Assembly: GCA_944329425.1 (NCBI GenBank)
Contig: CALVIG010000009.1
Span: 1-44,896, forward strand
Origin: an uncultured Bacilli bacterium
Lineage (GTDB): Bacteria > Bacillota_I > Bacilli_A > RF39 > UBA660
Direction: 5' to 3'
Length of the DNA: 44,896 bases
The notes beneath the pieces are model-generated. The model was given only the letters and a program-made list of their open reading frames with translations. It was not told the origin of the DNA and made no database searches. Positions 17,022-25,378 of the stretch are shown here, in pieces (position 1 is the first letter of the stretch; each line of letters begins with the position of its first letter). A program made the translations under genes and the position numbers.

Positions 17022-18045
17022 ATTTTTCCCTATTTAATAAATAATCTGCAAACGAAATGAATAAATCTTTATTTTTTATATTCATGTTATTAATTATCTT
17101 AATTCCATTATTGGTATATTCTTCAACTAATTTTTCAGCATTTCTTTTTGCACCCAACTTTTCAAACAAGTCTGCTATCATTTTTGTTTCATTAAAACTT
17201 ATATTAGGATTTCCATAATACTTATCTATAATTTTCAACTCATCACAATTTGCATGATCTATTGCATATTTATAAATAATAGTTTGCTTGCCTTCTTTAA
17301 TATCATTTAAAGTTTTACCCATATCATTTACGTTAGAATATAAACCCAGCAAGTCATCTTTAATCTGAAAAGCTATTCCAAGATTAATTCCCATATCTAT
17401 TAATTTGTTTTTATCATCATTACTTGCACCAGCGGATGCGGCCCCTATCAAAACAGGTCCTATAATCGTATACCAAGCGGTTTTATTTACGTATATATCA
17501 TATATTATTTTTTCACTCATATTCTTATGGTAGTTAAGGTCTTTTAAAGGTAACTCAACATCCACTATTTCACCATTAACGGTATTATGCAAGGTTTTAG
17601 AATATATTTTTATTATTTCATCCTTTAGTTCCTTACTTATGAGAGAATTATTTATGATTCTATATGATATAAAAAATCCTAAATCCCCAATACATATGGC
17701 TTTTGCTATACCAATGTGTCCAGGATATTTACTATTAATGGTATCCATCCCACGCCTTTTATCAGCTTCATCAATTATATCATCATGAATTAATATCGCC
17801 GTTTGGAATATTTCTATAGCTGCTGCTATATCAACGTATGAATCATCATCTTTTCCAAATAGCATTTGCCCTAATTTAACTAAATAGCCACGTACTCTTT
17901 TGCCGCCTTTAGATAATCTTTTTAATTCTTCTAAAGAATTTTTTATAAATTCATTATCAAGGTATTTTTCTATTTCTTTATCTAAAATATCATCTACCTT
18001 TTTATCAATTTCGTTTTTACATGTTATAAAAAAATTTTTATTCAT
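17020..18045 (-). CDS. Trans-isoprenyl diphosphate synthase
   Basis: 341 residues. First Asp-rich motif ILIHDDIIDEADKRRG (DDIID at 88-92), and second motif FQIKDDLLG, where the last Asp of DDxxD is Gly. GGKRVRGYL near the N-terminus binds isopentenyl diphosphate. The enzyme condenses C5 units into an all-trans polyprenyl diphosphate; chain length cannot be read from sequence, and a long-chain (quinone-type) or C15/C20 product is possible. The start is ATG 18045 with SD GAGGA. Open frame further upstream only mirrors the divergent mgtC gene. The 73-bp gap to mgtC must hold both promoters. Confidence 0.88.
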   Translation of the reverse strand: MNKNFFITCKNEIDKKVDDILDKEIEKYLDNEFIKNSLEELKRLSKGGKRVRGYLVKLGQMLFGKDDDSYVDIAAAIEIFQTAILIHDDIIDEADKRRGMDTINSKYPGHIGIAKAICIGDLGFFISYRIINNSLISKELKDEIIKIYSKTLHNTVNGEIVDVELPLKDLNYHKNMSEKIIYDIYVNKTAWYTIIGPVLIGAASAGASNDDKNKLIDMGINLGIAFQIKDDLLGLYSNVNDMGKTLNDIKEGKQTIIYKYAIDHANCDELKIIDKYYGNPNISFNETKMIADLFEKLGAKRNAEKLVEEYTNNGIKIINNMNIKNKDLFISFADYLLNREK

Positions 18046-18118
18046 ATGTTCCTCACTTTTCATTGTACATAAATTATAACATATGATATAATTAATTACC
18101 ACCGAAAGGAGAATAATA

Positions 18119-18823
18119 ATGGATATTGTTACTTTTATAATTAGATTAATAATATGTTTTTCACTTAGCATACTAATAGGATTAGAAAGGCAATTAAGGC
18201 ACCGGATGGTTGGCCTTAGAACTAACGTATTAGTGTGCATAGGGTCATTTTTATTCGTATATTTATCCTTTGGCGTTGAAGCTTATGACTTAACCAGAAT
18301 AGCTGCTCAAGTGGTATCAGGTATTGGTTTTTTAGGTGCCGGCGTAATATTAAGGGATGGCAGCAAAATAAAAGGTCTTAACACCGCCGCTACCTTATGG
18401 TGCGTGGCGGCAATAGGTGCTCTTTGTGCATCAGGTTTGGTTATAGAAGCAACCTTAGGAACCCTATTCGTACTACTTTCAAACATAATATTACGTTTAA
18501 TTTCACTATTTATAATGGGTAAAGTAAAGGCCTCATTAAAAGAAAAATATACGATTAAAATAAGTTGTAAAAAAGAAAAAGAAGAAAAAGTACGTACTAA
18601 TTTTGCTAAAATAATCGATAAGAATGATTTGGTTTTAAATAGTATGGAAAGAAGTGAAATTACCGAAGAAGAAATAAAACTAAAAGCCATAATGGTAACT
18701 TCTACCCCAAGTAAGGTTGAAATGGTTATTAATAAAATCAGTACTGATCCTGGTGTTATAAAAATAACATGGGAGCATGAAAAAGAATCTAAAACAGACA
18801 ACGAAGATAGTGATGAGGAATAA
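18119..18823 (+). CDS. MgtC/SapB-family membrane protein
   Basis: 234 residues. The N-terminal part (about 1-125) has four to five membrane helices with the MgtC signatures LIGLERQLRHRMVGLRTN, GIGFLGAGVILRDGSKIKGL and TAATLWCVAAIGALC. A soluble C-terminal domain (about 140-225) resembles the ACT-like tail of longer family members, and the end is acidic. MgtC proteins are linked to Mg2+ limitation and ATP synthase control in some pathogens; in this organism the role is open. SD AAAGGAG precedes ATG 18119. Confidence 0.88.
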   Translation: MDIVTFIIRLIICFSLSILIGLERQLRHRMVGLRTNVLVCIGSFLFVYLSFGVEAYDLTRIAAQVVSGIGFLGAGVILRDGSKIKGLNTAATLWCVAAIGALCASGLVIEATLGTLFVLLSNIILRLISLFIMGKVKASLKEKYTIKISCKKEKEEKVRTNFAKIIDKNDLVLNSMERSEITEEEIKLKAIMVTSTPSKVEMVINKISTDPGVIKITWEHEKESKTDNEDSDEE

Positions 18824-18845
18824 AATATATTTTATTTCTTTTTTG
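18819..18845 (+). terminator. AT-only hairpin after mgtC
   Basis: An 18-bp palindrome (18819-18836) overlapping the stop codon and followed by a long T-rich tract. Weak stem, so modest confidence. Confidence 0.4.
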
Positions 18846-18892
18846 TTTTTTCTATGATATAATCTCTTATAGAATAATAAGGTTGTGGTTAA

Positions 18893-19753
18893 ATGAGCAA
18901 AAACAAAACTAAATTTTATGATTTTAATGAGTGCAAAACGGAATTTCTGTTTGAAAGTGATGCCGAAAAAGCCGTGCTTAAGGAGGCACTAAGACGAGAG
19001 CAAAAACCAAAAATAAGAAAGAAAATAATATTTAACACGATCTTAATTTCTTTTTTCGTTGTAGGAATGTCACTAGTATTAAATAATTACGAAACAAACG
19101 AATTAAAAAATATTCAAGCTTCCATACAAAAGATAAATAATAATAAAGTATTAACCGAGAAAATGAATAATTATAGCGAAAATTTAAAAACCGTAAATAA
19201 TAATTATGATGATAAATATTCGGTTATCATAAACAAGGCTAACCCAATTAATGAAGAATTTATAAAAAATTATAAATTAGTAACGGTAGAAAATAACGTT
19301 TATAGCGGAATATTATTAGAAGAAGAAACTTATAATAATTACCTTAAGTTAAAAGAAAACTTACTTCAAAGAGGTTATTACATAAACATAAATAGCGGGT
19401 ATAGAACGTTTAATGAATCTAAGAACATTTATAATTCATACGCTATTGAAAAAGGCGAATCATACGCCGAAAAATACGTTGCTAAGCCAGGCACTTCCGA
19501 GCATAACACCGGACTTGCGTTTGATTTTACCATATCAAACAAAAAGAATTCATACAAAACAAACTATGATAGTGACGAATATTTTTATTTAGAAAATATT
19601 GCTTATCTTTACGGTTTCATAATAAGGTATCCAAAGGGAAAAGAAAAAATTACTGGTTATTCATATGAACCATGGCACTTACGTTACGTAGGAAAAGAAC
19701 TTGCAAAGTACTTAAAAAAGAATAACTTAACGTTAGAAGAATATTACGAATAA
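18893..19753 (+). CDS. Membrane-anchored D-Ala-D-Ala carboxypeptidase (VanY/DacB family)
   Basis: 286 residues. Cytosolic charged head (1-43), one anchor helix (IIFNTILISFFVVGMSLVL), a coiled linker, then an extracellular peptidase M15B domain. Zn-site motifs are complete: SGYRTFNESK, the ligand motif SEHNTGLAFD (SxHxxGxAxD) and EPWHLRYVG with the catalytic Glu and last His. It trims the terminal D-Ala from muropeptides, balancing Ddl, which makes that dipeptide. ATG 18893 follows a GGTTGTGG stretch. It ends at a terminator shared with the convergent deaminase gene. Confidence 0.92.
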   Translation: MSKNKTKFYDFNECKTEFLFESDAEKAVLKEALRREQKPKIRKKIIFNTILISFFVVGMSLVLNNYETNELKNIQASIQKINNNKVLTEKMNNYSENLKTVNNNYDDKYSVIINKANPINEEFIKNYKLVTVENNVYSGILLEEETYNNYLKLKENLLQRGYYININSGYRTFNESKNIYNSYAIEKGESYAEKYVAKPGTSEHNTGLAFDFTISNKKNSYKTNYDSDEYFYLENIAYLYGFIIRYPKGKEKITGYSYEPWHLRYVGKELAKYLKKNNLTLEEYYE

Positions 19754-19755
19754 AA

Positions 19756-19777
19756 AAAGAATGGATAACCATTCTTT
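19756..19777 (+). terminator. Bidirectional terminator
   Basis: 9-bp stem (19756-19764 with 19769-19777) with loop ATAA, A-run before and T-run after. Confidence 0.85.
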
Positions 19778-20170
19778 TTATAATTCGTCAAGATGCCACC
19801 TATAAGGTAGTAACTCACTTACGGTTTTTACCTCACCATCTAATAGTAATATTTTAGTATTAACGTTTCGTTCATCAACCTGTCTTATAAACTCAAGACA
19901 CCTACCACACGAAACCGCAACCGCGTTTTTACTTGCCGAAACAAGTTTAACTATCATTGTTTCACCAGCCTTTAACATGTCCGCAATAGCCGCGTGCTCC
20001 GCGCAAAAACCAATACCACACTTAGCGTTTATTGAAATACCCGTATACACGTTACCCTTATCAGTTAACAAAGCACACGCAACGTGCCCACACCTAACAT
20101 AGCTAGTAATTTGTCTTTCGTTTGCTAACTTCATAGCAACTTCCTTTAATACTTCAAACTCTTTATCCAT
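19778..20170 (-). CDS. Cytidine deaminase-like zinc enzyme
   Basis: 130 residues. Zinc-deaminase motifs are CAEHAAI (the HAE/CAE type) and SCGRCLEF (CxxC). The N-terminal RCGHVACALLTDKGNVYTG is the substrate strand. In place of the usual PCGxC there is SCGRC. It probably deaminates cytidine or deoxycytidine; some relatives act on blasticidin-type nucleosides, so substrate is not certain. ATG 20170 follows GGGTGA; an upstream GTG lies within that SD. Confidence 0.85.
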   Translation of the reverse strand: MDKEFEVLKEVAMKLANERQITSYVRCGHVACALLTDKGNVYTGISINAKCGIGFCAEHAAIADMLKAGETMIVKLVSASKNAVAVSCGRCLEFIRQVDERNVNTKILLLDGEVKTVSELLPYRWHLDEL

Positions 20171-20248
20171 AACGTTCACCCTTTTATTCTAATATGATTA
20201 TATCATGTGTGTTACTTTTGTTTAATTTTTTTCTAATAGCACTGTAAA

Positions 20249-20752
20249 CTAATTTAATTCTTTTAACAACGTTTCAAATATTTCAACGTGTCTTTTCTCA
20301 TCTAGTATTATTCTGGATAACATTTCTTTAATATATTTATCATCAATTAAACTTTTATGATGTTCATAATTTCTAATTGCCATTTTTTCCGATTTAATGT
20401 TTGTTTTTAACATATCTTTTATATCATTATCATAAACGATATTACTTGAATTCCACATAATACAATCGCCTCTTAAAGCTTCACAAGTTTTATACACAGG
20501 TTCTTTTCCTAATAGTTTTATTGTTTCACCCAACATTTCCAGGTGTTTCATTTCAACAATAGATATTTCCTTAATTATTTCTGAATATCCTTCATTACTT
20601 TTAAAGGTGTTAAAGTGCTGATAAGAATACGCTAGTGCCGCGGTTGTTTCACTAACACCACCCGCATAATCCTGACTTAATAAATCTGCATAATAAGGAT
20701 TTTTTTGCTCTACCATAACCTCTGGATATGGTATGTCCAATTTAACTTTCAT
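20249..20752 (-). CDS. Ferritin-like di-metal protein (CotJC/manganese catalase-like)
   Basis: 167 residues forming a four-helix bundle with metal ligands spaced as in di-iron/di-manganese proteins: Glu in SETTAALAY, EMKHLEM, Glu in SEKMAIRNYEHH, and DEKRHVE. The N-terminal PYPEVMVEQKNPYYADLL resembles CotJC and related manganese catalases of spore formers. It may break down peroxide or store metal. SD GGTGATAA precedes ATG 20752. It stands alone between cdd and a membrane protein gene. Confidence 0.75.
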   Translation of the reverse strand: MKVKLDIPYPEVMVEQKNPYYADLLSQDYAGGVSETTAALAYSYQHFNTFKSNEGYSEIIKEISIVEMKHLEMLGETIKLLGKEPVYKTCEALRGDCIMWNSSNIVYDNDIKDMLKTNIKSEKMAIRNYEHHKSLIDDKYIKEMLSRIILDEKRHVEIFETLLKELN

Positions 20753-20805
20753 TTTATCACCAATAAATTATACTCTTAAAAAACAATAAAATTACATATA
20801 ATAAA

Positions 20806-21330
20806 TTAGTATCTATATAATAAAGTTAAAATCAAATCAGTAAGCATTATAACGAATATGGTTATAGACAAAATAGAGCTTTCTTTCTTTCCAAACTTTT
20901 TTATAAATTTATCTATTAAAGGAACAAAAATACATATTAAAACTAATGCTCCAATTGCGAATGTAAAAACAGATCTGAAACATACATAACCATCTATATT
21001 TAAAAATAAGCCCGTATAATCCCACCACATTCTTTTATATACATGCCACATCCAAAAACCAGTTAGATATTCAACCACACCAGTAACAAACATTGAAAGC
21101 AAAAACACTATTACTGGATTTTTTCTAAATCTATTAAGCAATAAATATATTAATAAAGCACCTACCCCATAAACAGGAAGATACGGCCCATATAGAAATC
21201 CTCTATTAACAAAAATACCATCATCAACTAAATAATAAACTACTTCATATATATAACCAGCCAAACAACCAAGAAAAAATATAAAAAATAATTTATTAAT
21301 ATCAAATTCTTTTTTTACTACCTTTTTCAT
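20806..21330 (-). CDS. Putative ABC-transporter type IV membrane protein (CmpB-like)
   Basis: 174 residues, five membrane helices. The signature runs through GCLAGYIYEVVYYL, NRGFLYGPYLPVYGVGALLI, GVVEYLTGFWM and RMWWDYTGLFLNIDGYVCF, as in the PF06541-type putative ABC-transporter family of Firmicutes. No ATPase gene is adjacent, and the family's transport role is unproven. ATG 21330 follows AGGAGTATTT; an upstream ATG 21366 lacks an SD. The tRNA-Trp gene is divergent from it. Confidence 0.8.
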   Translation of the reverse strand: MKKVVKKEFDINKLFFIFFLGCLAGYIYEVVYYLVDDGIFVNRGFLYGPYLPVYGVGALLIYLLLNRFRKNPVIVFLLSMFVTGVVEYLTGFWMWHVYKRMWWDYTGLFLNIDGYVCFRSVFTFAIGALVLICIFVPLIDKFIKKFGKKESSILSITIFVIMLTDLILTLLYRY

Positions 21331-21389
21331 AAATACTCCTATTATATAATAAGAGTATATCATCAAATATATTTTTTTAAAAGTAATTA

Positions 21390-21419
21390 TTGAAAAACAA
21401 TACCCATTTATGTTATAAT
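21390..21419 (+). promoter_or_regulatory. Promoter of tRNA-Trp
   Basis: -35 TTGAAA (21390-21395), 18-bp spacer, -10 TATAAT (21414-21419), 16 bp before the tRNA. Confidence 0.65.
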
Positions 21420-21435
21420 TAACTTGCTTGTATTT

Positions 21436-21509
21436 AGGGGATTAGTTAAATGGTATAATAATGGTCTCCAAAACCACTGTTGGGAGTTCGATTCTCTCAT
21501 CCCCTGCCA
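21436..21509 (+). tRNA. tRNA-Trp (CCA)
   Basis: Acceptor AGGGGAT/ATCCCCT, anticodon loop CTCCAAA with CCA, T-arm GGGAG-TTCGATT-CTCTC, discriminator G and encoded CCA (21507-21509). Its 3' 45 bases recur at 25299-25343, so this tRNA is the integration site of the island that follows. Confidence 0.96.
21465..21509 (+). repeat. attL: tRNA-Trp 3' end
   Basis: 45-bp direct repeat partner of 25299-25343; one mismatch (C 21501, T 25335). It keeps the tRNA functional. Confidence 0.8.
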
Positions 21510-21535
21510 AGAAAATCAAAGGATTTAGAGTACTT

Positions 21536-22129
21536 CTAAATCTTTTTTTCTTTATCTAAATCGTTATTTTTTATCACTCGTATGGCTTGATTGAAGTCAT
21601 TGTTTCTTAAGCTTTCTACATATTTATGATATTCATTTGGAATATAACCATCCATACTTAAATATTTGTTATCATACCAATTTGGAAATAATCTTATAGA
21701 TTCCTCATATAGTTTTTCTAATTCTATTTCATCAATATTATTTCTAATATTTCTCATTAAATACCCGCCTATTACATGAATAATAAATAAATATTCTAAT
21801 TCATCCTTATGTAATTCATATTTATTAATACTCTTACAATAATCAATTATATTATTAACTGCCTTTATAGTATCTTCTTGATTCGTATTATATTGATGAA
21901 TTAACGAGTTTTTTCTTTGTGTATAATAATACAAACATTCATTAATATAGCTAAATTTCATATCATTATATATTAATAGTTTGCTATAAAACTCTAGATC
22001 TTCACATATTTTTAAATTTGAAAATCTTATATTTGATTTATCAAGTATAATTTTATTAATCAGTCTTTTATATGTTGCTATTCCCCTAAATGTTTCAACA
22101 TATTCTTTTTGATTTAATGTATCCTTATA
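21536..22129 (-). pseudogene. C-terminal remnant of a family 2 glycosyltransferase
   Basis: The frame is open from just after TAA 22130-22132 to the stop at 21536. Upstream of the only internal ATG (21961) it still reads as glycosyltransferase: EYVETFRGIATYKRLINKII, then FSNLKICEDLEFYSKLLIY, where CEDLEF is the conserved ED motif near the GT2 catalytic base. INECLYYYTQRKNSLIH, a typical GT2 tail, follows. The nucleotide-sugar binding N-terminal half and start codon are gone, so it is a remnant inside the tRNA-Trp island, without likely activity. Confidence 0.75.
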
Positions 22130-22134
22130 TTAAA

Positions 22135-22163
22135 AAAATCAAAATAAAGTTTATTTTGATTTT
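22135..22163 (-). terminator. Terminator of the island histidine phosphatase
   Basis: 14-bp inverted repeat (22135-22148 with 22150-22163), centre folding as a small loop, followed by T-rich DNA on the minus strand; it overlaps the gene's stop. Confidence 0.7.
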
Positions 22164-22768
22164 ATGCTTTCTATACTTACTAAATTATTATTATCACTAA
22201 ATTCTAATTTAAATATTTCACAATAATTCCATTTTCCATTAAAAAATGTTTTTCCATTAAATTTGTATTCTGAGTCATAACTAACTTCACACCATTTAGA
22301 AAACAACGCCATCATAGCTGTAGAATGACATACTATAACAATTCTCTTATCTCTATTAGTATTAATTATATTTATTAATGATTCATATAATCTATCTCTA
22401 ACTTCTGATAAAGATTCTCCTTTTGGTAGTTTATAATCAAAATCATTAAACTGCTTGATTTCAAAGTTTTCAGGATACTCATCCCATGAAGTAATACCAA
22501 TTTTTCTTTCTCCTAAATCTTCATCTATAACCATATCTAAATTGTTTTTATCTGCAATATATTTCGCAGTTGATATAGTCCTTATATAATTAGAAGAATA
22601 TACTTTATCAATATCATCAAATTCACTATTCATACTAACTTCTTGAGCAAGTTTTTCCCCATCAACAGTTAATATCTTCTTTTCATTTTGTAATTGTAAA
22701 GAATCACTATTTTTTAAATATGTATGTTTCATTGGTTTTGAATGTCTAATAAAATAAATTGTTGTCAT
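22151..22768 (-). CDS. Histidine phosphatase superfamily protein (island)
   Basis: 205 residues. Catalytic His in YFIRHSKP (RHS in place of RHG), SSNYIRTISTAKYIA, an acidic Glu in LGERKIG and the second His in VIVCHSTAMM match the phosphoglycerate mutase-like phosphatases. Substrate unknown; small phosphate esters are usual. ATG 22768 has the SD AAAGGT. It is 15 bp past the Zn-phospholipase-like gene on the same strand and likely in one transcript with it. A second, diverged member lies just outside the island at 25379. Confidence 0.85.
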   Translation of the reverse strand: MTTIYFIRHSKPMKHTYLKNSDSLQLQNEKKILTVDGEKLAQEVSMNSEFDDIDKVYSSNYIRTISTAKYIADKNNLDMVIDEDLGERKIGITSWDEYPENFEIKQFNDFDYKLPKGESLSEVRDRLYESLINIINTNRDKRIVIVCHSTAMMALFSKWCEVSYDSEYKFNGKTFFNGKWNYCEIFKLEFSDNNNLVSIESIKSK

Positions 22769-22783
22769 AATGGTTACCTTTCT

Positions 22784-23443
22784 TCATTTTATATTTTTAA
22801 TATATTCAAGAATATAATCTATACATAAATAAAACTGCCTATCCAATTCTTTTTTAGATGTTAATTTAAAATTATATAATCTTAACTTACTAAAAACATT
22901 TAATTTATATATGTCATTATTTGCTTCTTTAATATAATCTTTCAATGAATTTTTATCATATTTAGCAACTTCTAAATCCACCACATTATCTACACATTTA
23001 TAATCACTAAACTTTGGAACATAACCATGATTAAGCAACCACTTATCATATAATCCAAATTCTCGTTGTTTATAATATTTTACTTTTTCAGGCGGTAATA
23101 ATTTATCTTTATGTTTAAAATGTAATCCTGCATCATTACCATCTTTATCATAAATAAACCATTTAGTAAAAGCATAAGTATTATAAAATTTATCAGTTAA
23201 TATATGTATTAGATATCCCATCATAACAGGATTGTTTAAATCTTTCTTATGTTTTTTGATAAACAAATCAGGATTAGCAGTTCCATCTACTCCTAGTTTT
23301 CCATTTTGGTAATGGCTAACTGTATGATTTCTTCCTATACAAACATCAGGCATAATACTACCAAGCATAACACTATCAAGATCTAGTTTTAAAACATTGT
23401 TTACTTTTTTTGCTATTGCCATGTGAATTTTATGTGAAGGCAT
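22784..23443 (-). CDS. Zinc-dependent phospholipase C-like protein
   Basis: 219 residues. The opening MPSHKIHMAIAKKV, then LGSIMPDVCIGRNHTVSHY, and the helix GYLIHILTDKFYN carry the His/Asp pattern of the PF00882-type zinc phospholipase C or related metal hydrolase fold. There is no signal peptide, unlike secreted phospholipases, so it is probably cytosolic with an unknown substrate. ATG 23443 follows AAGGAGTGAT; the GTG at 23452 is part of that SD. Confidence 0.75.
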   Translation of the reverse strand: MPSHKIHMAIAKKVNNVLKLDLDSVMLGSIMPDVCIGRNHTVSHYQNGKLGVDGTANPDLFIKKHKKDLNNPVMMGYLIHILTDKFYNTYAFTKWFIYDKDGNDAGLHFKHKDKLLPPEKVKYYKQREFGLYDKWLLNHGYVPKFSDYKCVDNVVDLEVAKYDKNSLKDYIKEANNDIYKLNVFSKLRLYNFKLTSKKELDRQFYLCIDYILEYIKNIK

Positions 23444-23479
23444 AAGTATCACTCCTTATAATTATTCAATAGTTGATTT

Positions 23480-24829
23480 TTACATTTTCTTTGAACCTAT
23501 TTCTTCATCCATATAATAAGCTGAAGCAAAATAATCGGTTACCAATTTTTTGTTATTCTCATTTTTAAATAATTCAGATAATATATCATCAGAATATTTA
23601 TAGTTATATTTTTTTAGACTATTTGCTATTTGATTAACATCAACTGGAATATTATTTGTAACATATGATTCAATAGAATACATTATTTGCGAAAAAACAT
23701 CCTTTGCATTTTCATTAAATGCATATTTTAAATCTTCATCAGTTATTGTATTTGTTTGGATTATATTTGACGGTCTATTTTTTCTAGTAGCTTGAATCCA
23801 TAAAAATAACATTCTATATTGATCTATTATTCTTTTATCATTTATTACTTGATTCGTAGCTCTATCGACCATTATTTTATTTCCATTTTCATCTTTTGTA
23901 AAAATATAACTTCTCATATCTTCATATTTTTTTCTTAAACCATCTAAATTATAATCACTATCAAAATGGTTTTCAGTATCATCATTATTCATTCTATTAT
24001 ACTCATCTACTATCTCTGGTCTTTTAATTAATTCAACTCCAAGACTATTTTTTACAAAATTAGATATAAATCCGACATGTGAGCGTAATTTTTCATTTAT
24101 TTGCATTTTTTCTTGTTCTGTAAGTTTATCATTATTTTTCAGTTCTTTTTCTAAATCATGAATTATAGACAGTATTTCAGCAAAGTCAGAGAACTTATTA
24201 TTAAATAGCATATTAAACTTATCTTCAAACGATGTGTTATTATTGCAAAATTGATTCAACAATTCTTTTCTACCAATAAAAGGAGTAATAGTTCTTATAA
24301 TAGTTTTTATTAAATAATAACTATCAGTTTCTTTATCTACTACATAACCATTAATTTCTTCTGCAACAATTTGAGTACATGCTTCATCAAATGCTGTAAA
24401 AACATCTCTTTCATCTATATTATGATTTTCATTTCTTTCTTGTTGAGTTATGATCTTATGTCCAAATTTATATTGTTGTCCATTTTGCTTTCTTACCATA
24501 GCATGTATTATTTCATGTGTTAGTTGGCATTTAGTAAGTTCAGGGCTACTCTGTTCATTTAGAAAAACTTTATCAACATATATTTCATTTCTATTTGAAA
24601 AAGGCCAACATACCATTCTTGATTCATGAATTTCTTTTACTGGAGCAATATATATATTTGTTGGTACAAGAAGATTTTGCTCTATACTACTATTAATACA
24701 TCCATTATTTATAAAGTATTCTCTAATACTATGTTTCATATTATTTACTAGTTCATCAGAATCTTTCATTCCAGTTCTTTGAGCAACAAGTAAATCATAT
24801 TCAATTCTTATTTTTTTAATATCAATCAA
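23480..24829 (-). CDS. HExxH metallopeptidase-like protein
   Basis: 449 residues from the TTG at 24829, which is 8 nt past the SD AGGAG; the GTG at 24838 lies inside the SD. LTHEIIHAM gives a zinc motif HEIIH (105-109), and Glu149 in FDEACTQIVAEEI is placed as the third ligand of a gluzincin. The rest is helical and charged with no family I recognise. No signal peptide, so a cytosolic peptidase or a zinc-fold protein with another role. First gene of the island's minus-strand run, 36 bp before the phospholipase-like gene. Confidence 0.65.
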   Translation of the reverse strand: MIDIKKIRIEYDLLVAQRTGMKDSDELVNNMKHSIREYFINNGCINSSIEQNLLVPTNIYIAPVKEIHESRMVCWPFSNRNEIYVDKVFLNEQSSPELTKCQLTHEIIHAMVRKQNGQQYKFGHKIITQQERNENHNIDERDVFTAFDEACTQIVAEEINGYVVDKETDSYYLIKTIIRTITPFIGRKELLNQFCNNNTSFEDKFNMLFNNKFSDFAEILSIIHDLEKELKNNDKLTEQEKMQINEKLRSHVGFISNFVKNSLGVELIKRPEIVDEYNRMNNDDTENHFDSDYNLDGLRKKYEDMRSYIFTKDENGNKIMVDRATNQVINDKRIIDQYRMLFLWIQATRKNRPSNIIQTNTITDEDLKYAFNENAKDVFSQIMYSIESYVTNNIPVDVNQIANSLKKYNYKYSDDILSELFKNENNKKLVTDYFASAYYMDEEIGSKKM

Positions 24830-24973
24830 TTTATTCACTCCTACTTTCCCATTCTTATTATAATTTTAACACATTTTACACTTTCATTATAAAACATGTT
24901 GTTAATTTGACAAATTACGACAAAATATTTGACACTTTTGTGTTATCATATCCAGCTCGTAAAGGGGGATTTT

Positions 24974-25126
24974 ATGAAATATTTAAATAGAATTGAAATA
25001 ATAAAGTTTACTAAAAAATATTTTCCTAATTATCTAGGAGATATTAGACCAGTATCTTATTTTGACTATAATAGTAAAATAGAATATTTAATAAATAATC
25101 ATTATTTATTTATAGTTATTTTTTAG
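24974..25126 (+). CDS. Short ORF at the island end, possibly truncated
   Basis: 50 residues (MKYLNRIEIIKFTKKYFPNY at the start). A strong SD, AAAGGGGGA, precedes ATG 24974, which is why I accept the start. The final residues are hydrophobic and unlike the rest, so the gene may have been cut near 25120 when the island decayed. No function recognised. Confidence 0.4.
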   Translation: MKYLNRIEIIKFTKKYFPNYLGDIRPVSYFDYNSKIEYLINNHYLFIVIF

Positions 25127-25173
25127 AATACCAGTGGTCTGAAAAACTAATGTTGTCATTTTTGAGCTGAACT

Positions 25174-25191
25174 GGTGGCTTTTTTGGTGGC
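25174..25191 (+). repeat. Paired GGTGGC boxes near attR
   Basis: Two GGTGGC copies (25174-25179, 25186-25191), 12 bp apart, 108 bp before attR. Spacing near one helical turn fits integrase arm-type sites. The rest of 25127-25298 shows no coding potential. Confidence 0.4.
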
Positions 25192-25298
25192 AAAAATACT
25201 CATTTCAAACGAATTATATCATATTATATCGAACACTCGAAAGTTCGTTTTCCTTTATTTTGAGCCGTTTTTGTTTGTTTTAGTTCGCTATCTCAGAT

Positions 25299-25343
25299 TC
25301 TCCAAAACCACTGTTGGGAGTTCGATTCTCTCATTCCCTGCCA
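25299..25343 (+). repeat. attR: copy of the tRNA-Trp 3' end
   Basis: Matches 21465-21509 in 44 of 45 bases, from the anticodon loop through CCA, without the tRNA 5' half. Not a functional tRNA. Confidence 0.85.
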
Positions 25344-25352
25344 TATAAAAAT

Positions 25353-25375
25353 AAAACGGCTTAGAAAGTCGTTTT
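25353..25375 (-). terminator. Terminator of the second histidine phosphatase
   Basis: 10-bp stem with one G-T pair (25353-25362 with 25366-25375) and A/T tracts on both sides, just past the stop at 25379. Confidence 0.75.
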
Positions 25376-25378
25376 TTA

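Larger units (their letters stand above)
21465..25343. mobile_element. 3.8-kb genomic island integrated at tRNA-Trp
   Basis: The tRNA 3' end (21465-21509) is repeated at 25299-25343 with 44 of 45 bases equal, the usual attL/attR pair of a tyrosine-integrase element. Inside are a truncated glycosyltransferase, a histidine phosphatase, a Zn-phospholipase C-like protein, a gluzincin-like protein and a short ORF. No integrase is left. Repeated GGTGGC boxes lie next to attR. It is probably a decayed or non-autonomous island. Confidence 0.75.

Noticed and set aside
18046-18240. N-terminal extension of the polyprenyl synthase
   Set aside because: It is antisense to the start of mgtC; ATG 18045 has a proper SD.
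18307-18801. 164-residue open frame opposite mgtC
   Set aside because: Shadow of the MgtC coding sequence, which has clear family motifs on the plus strand.
25300-25343. Second tRNA-Trp gene
   Set aside because: Only the 3' part from the anticodon loop onward is present; there is no acceptor 5' strand or D-arm, so it is the attachment repeat.
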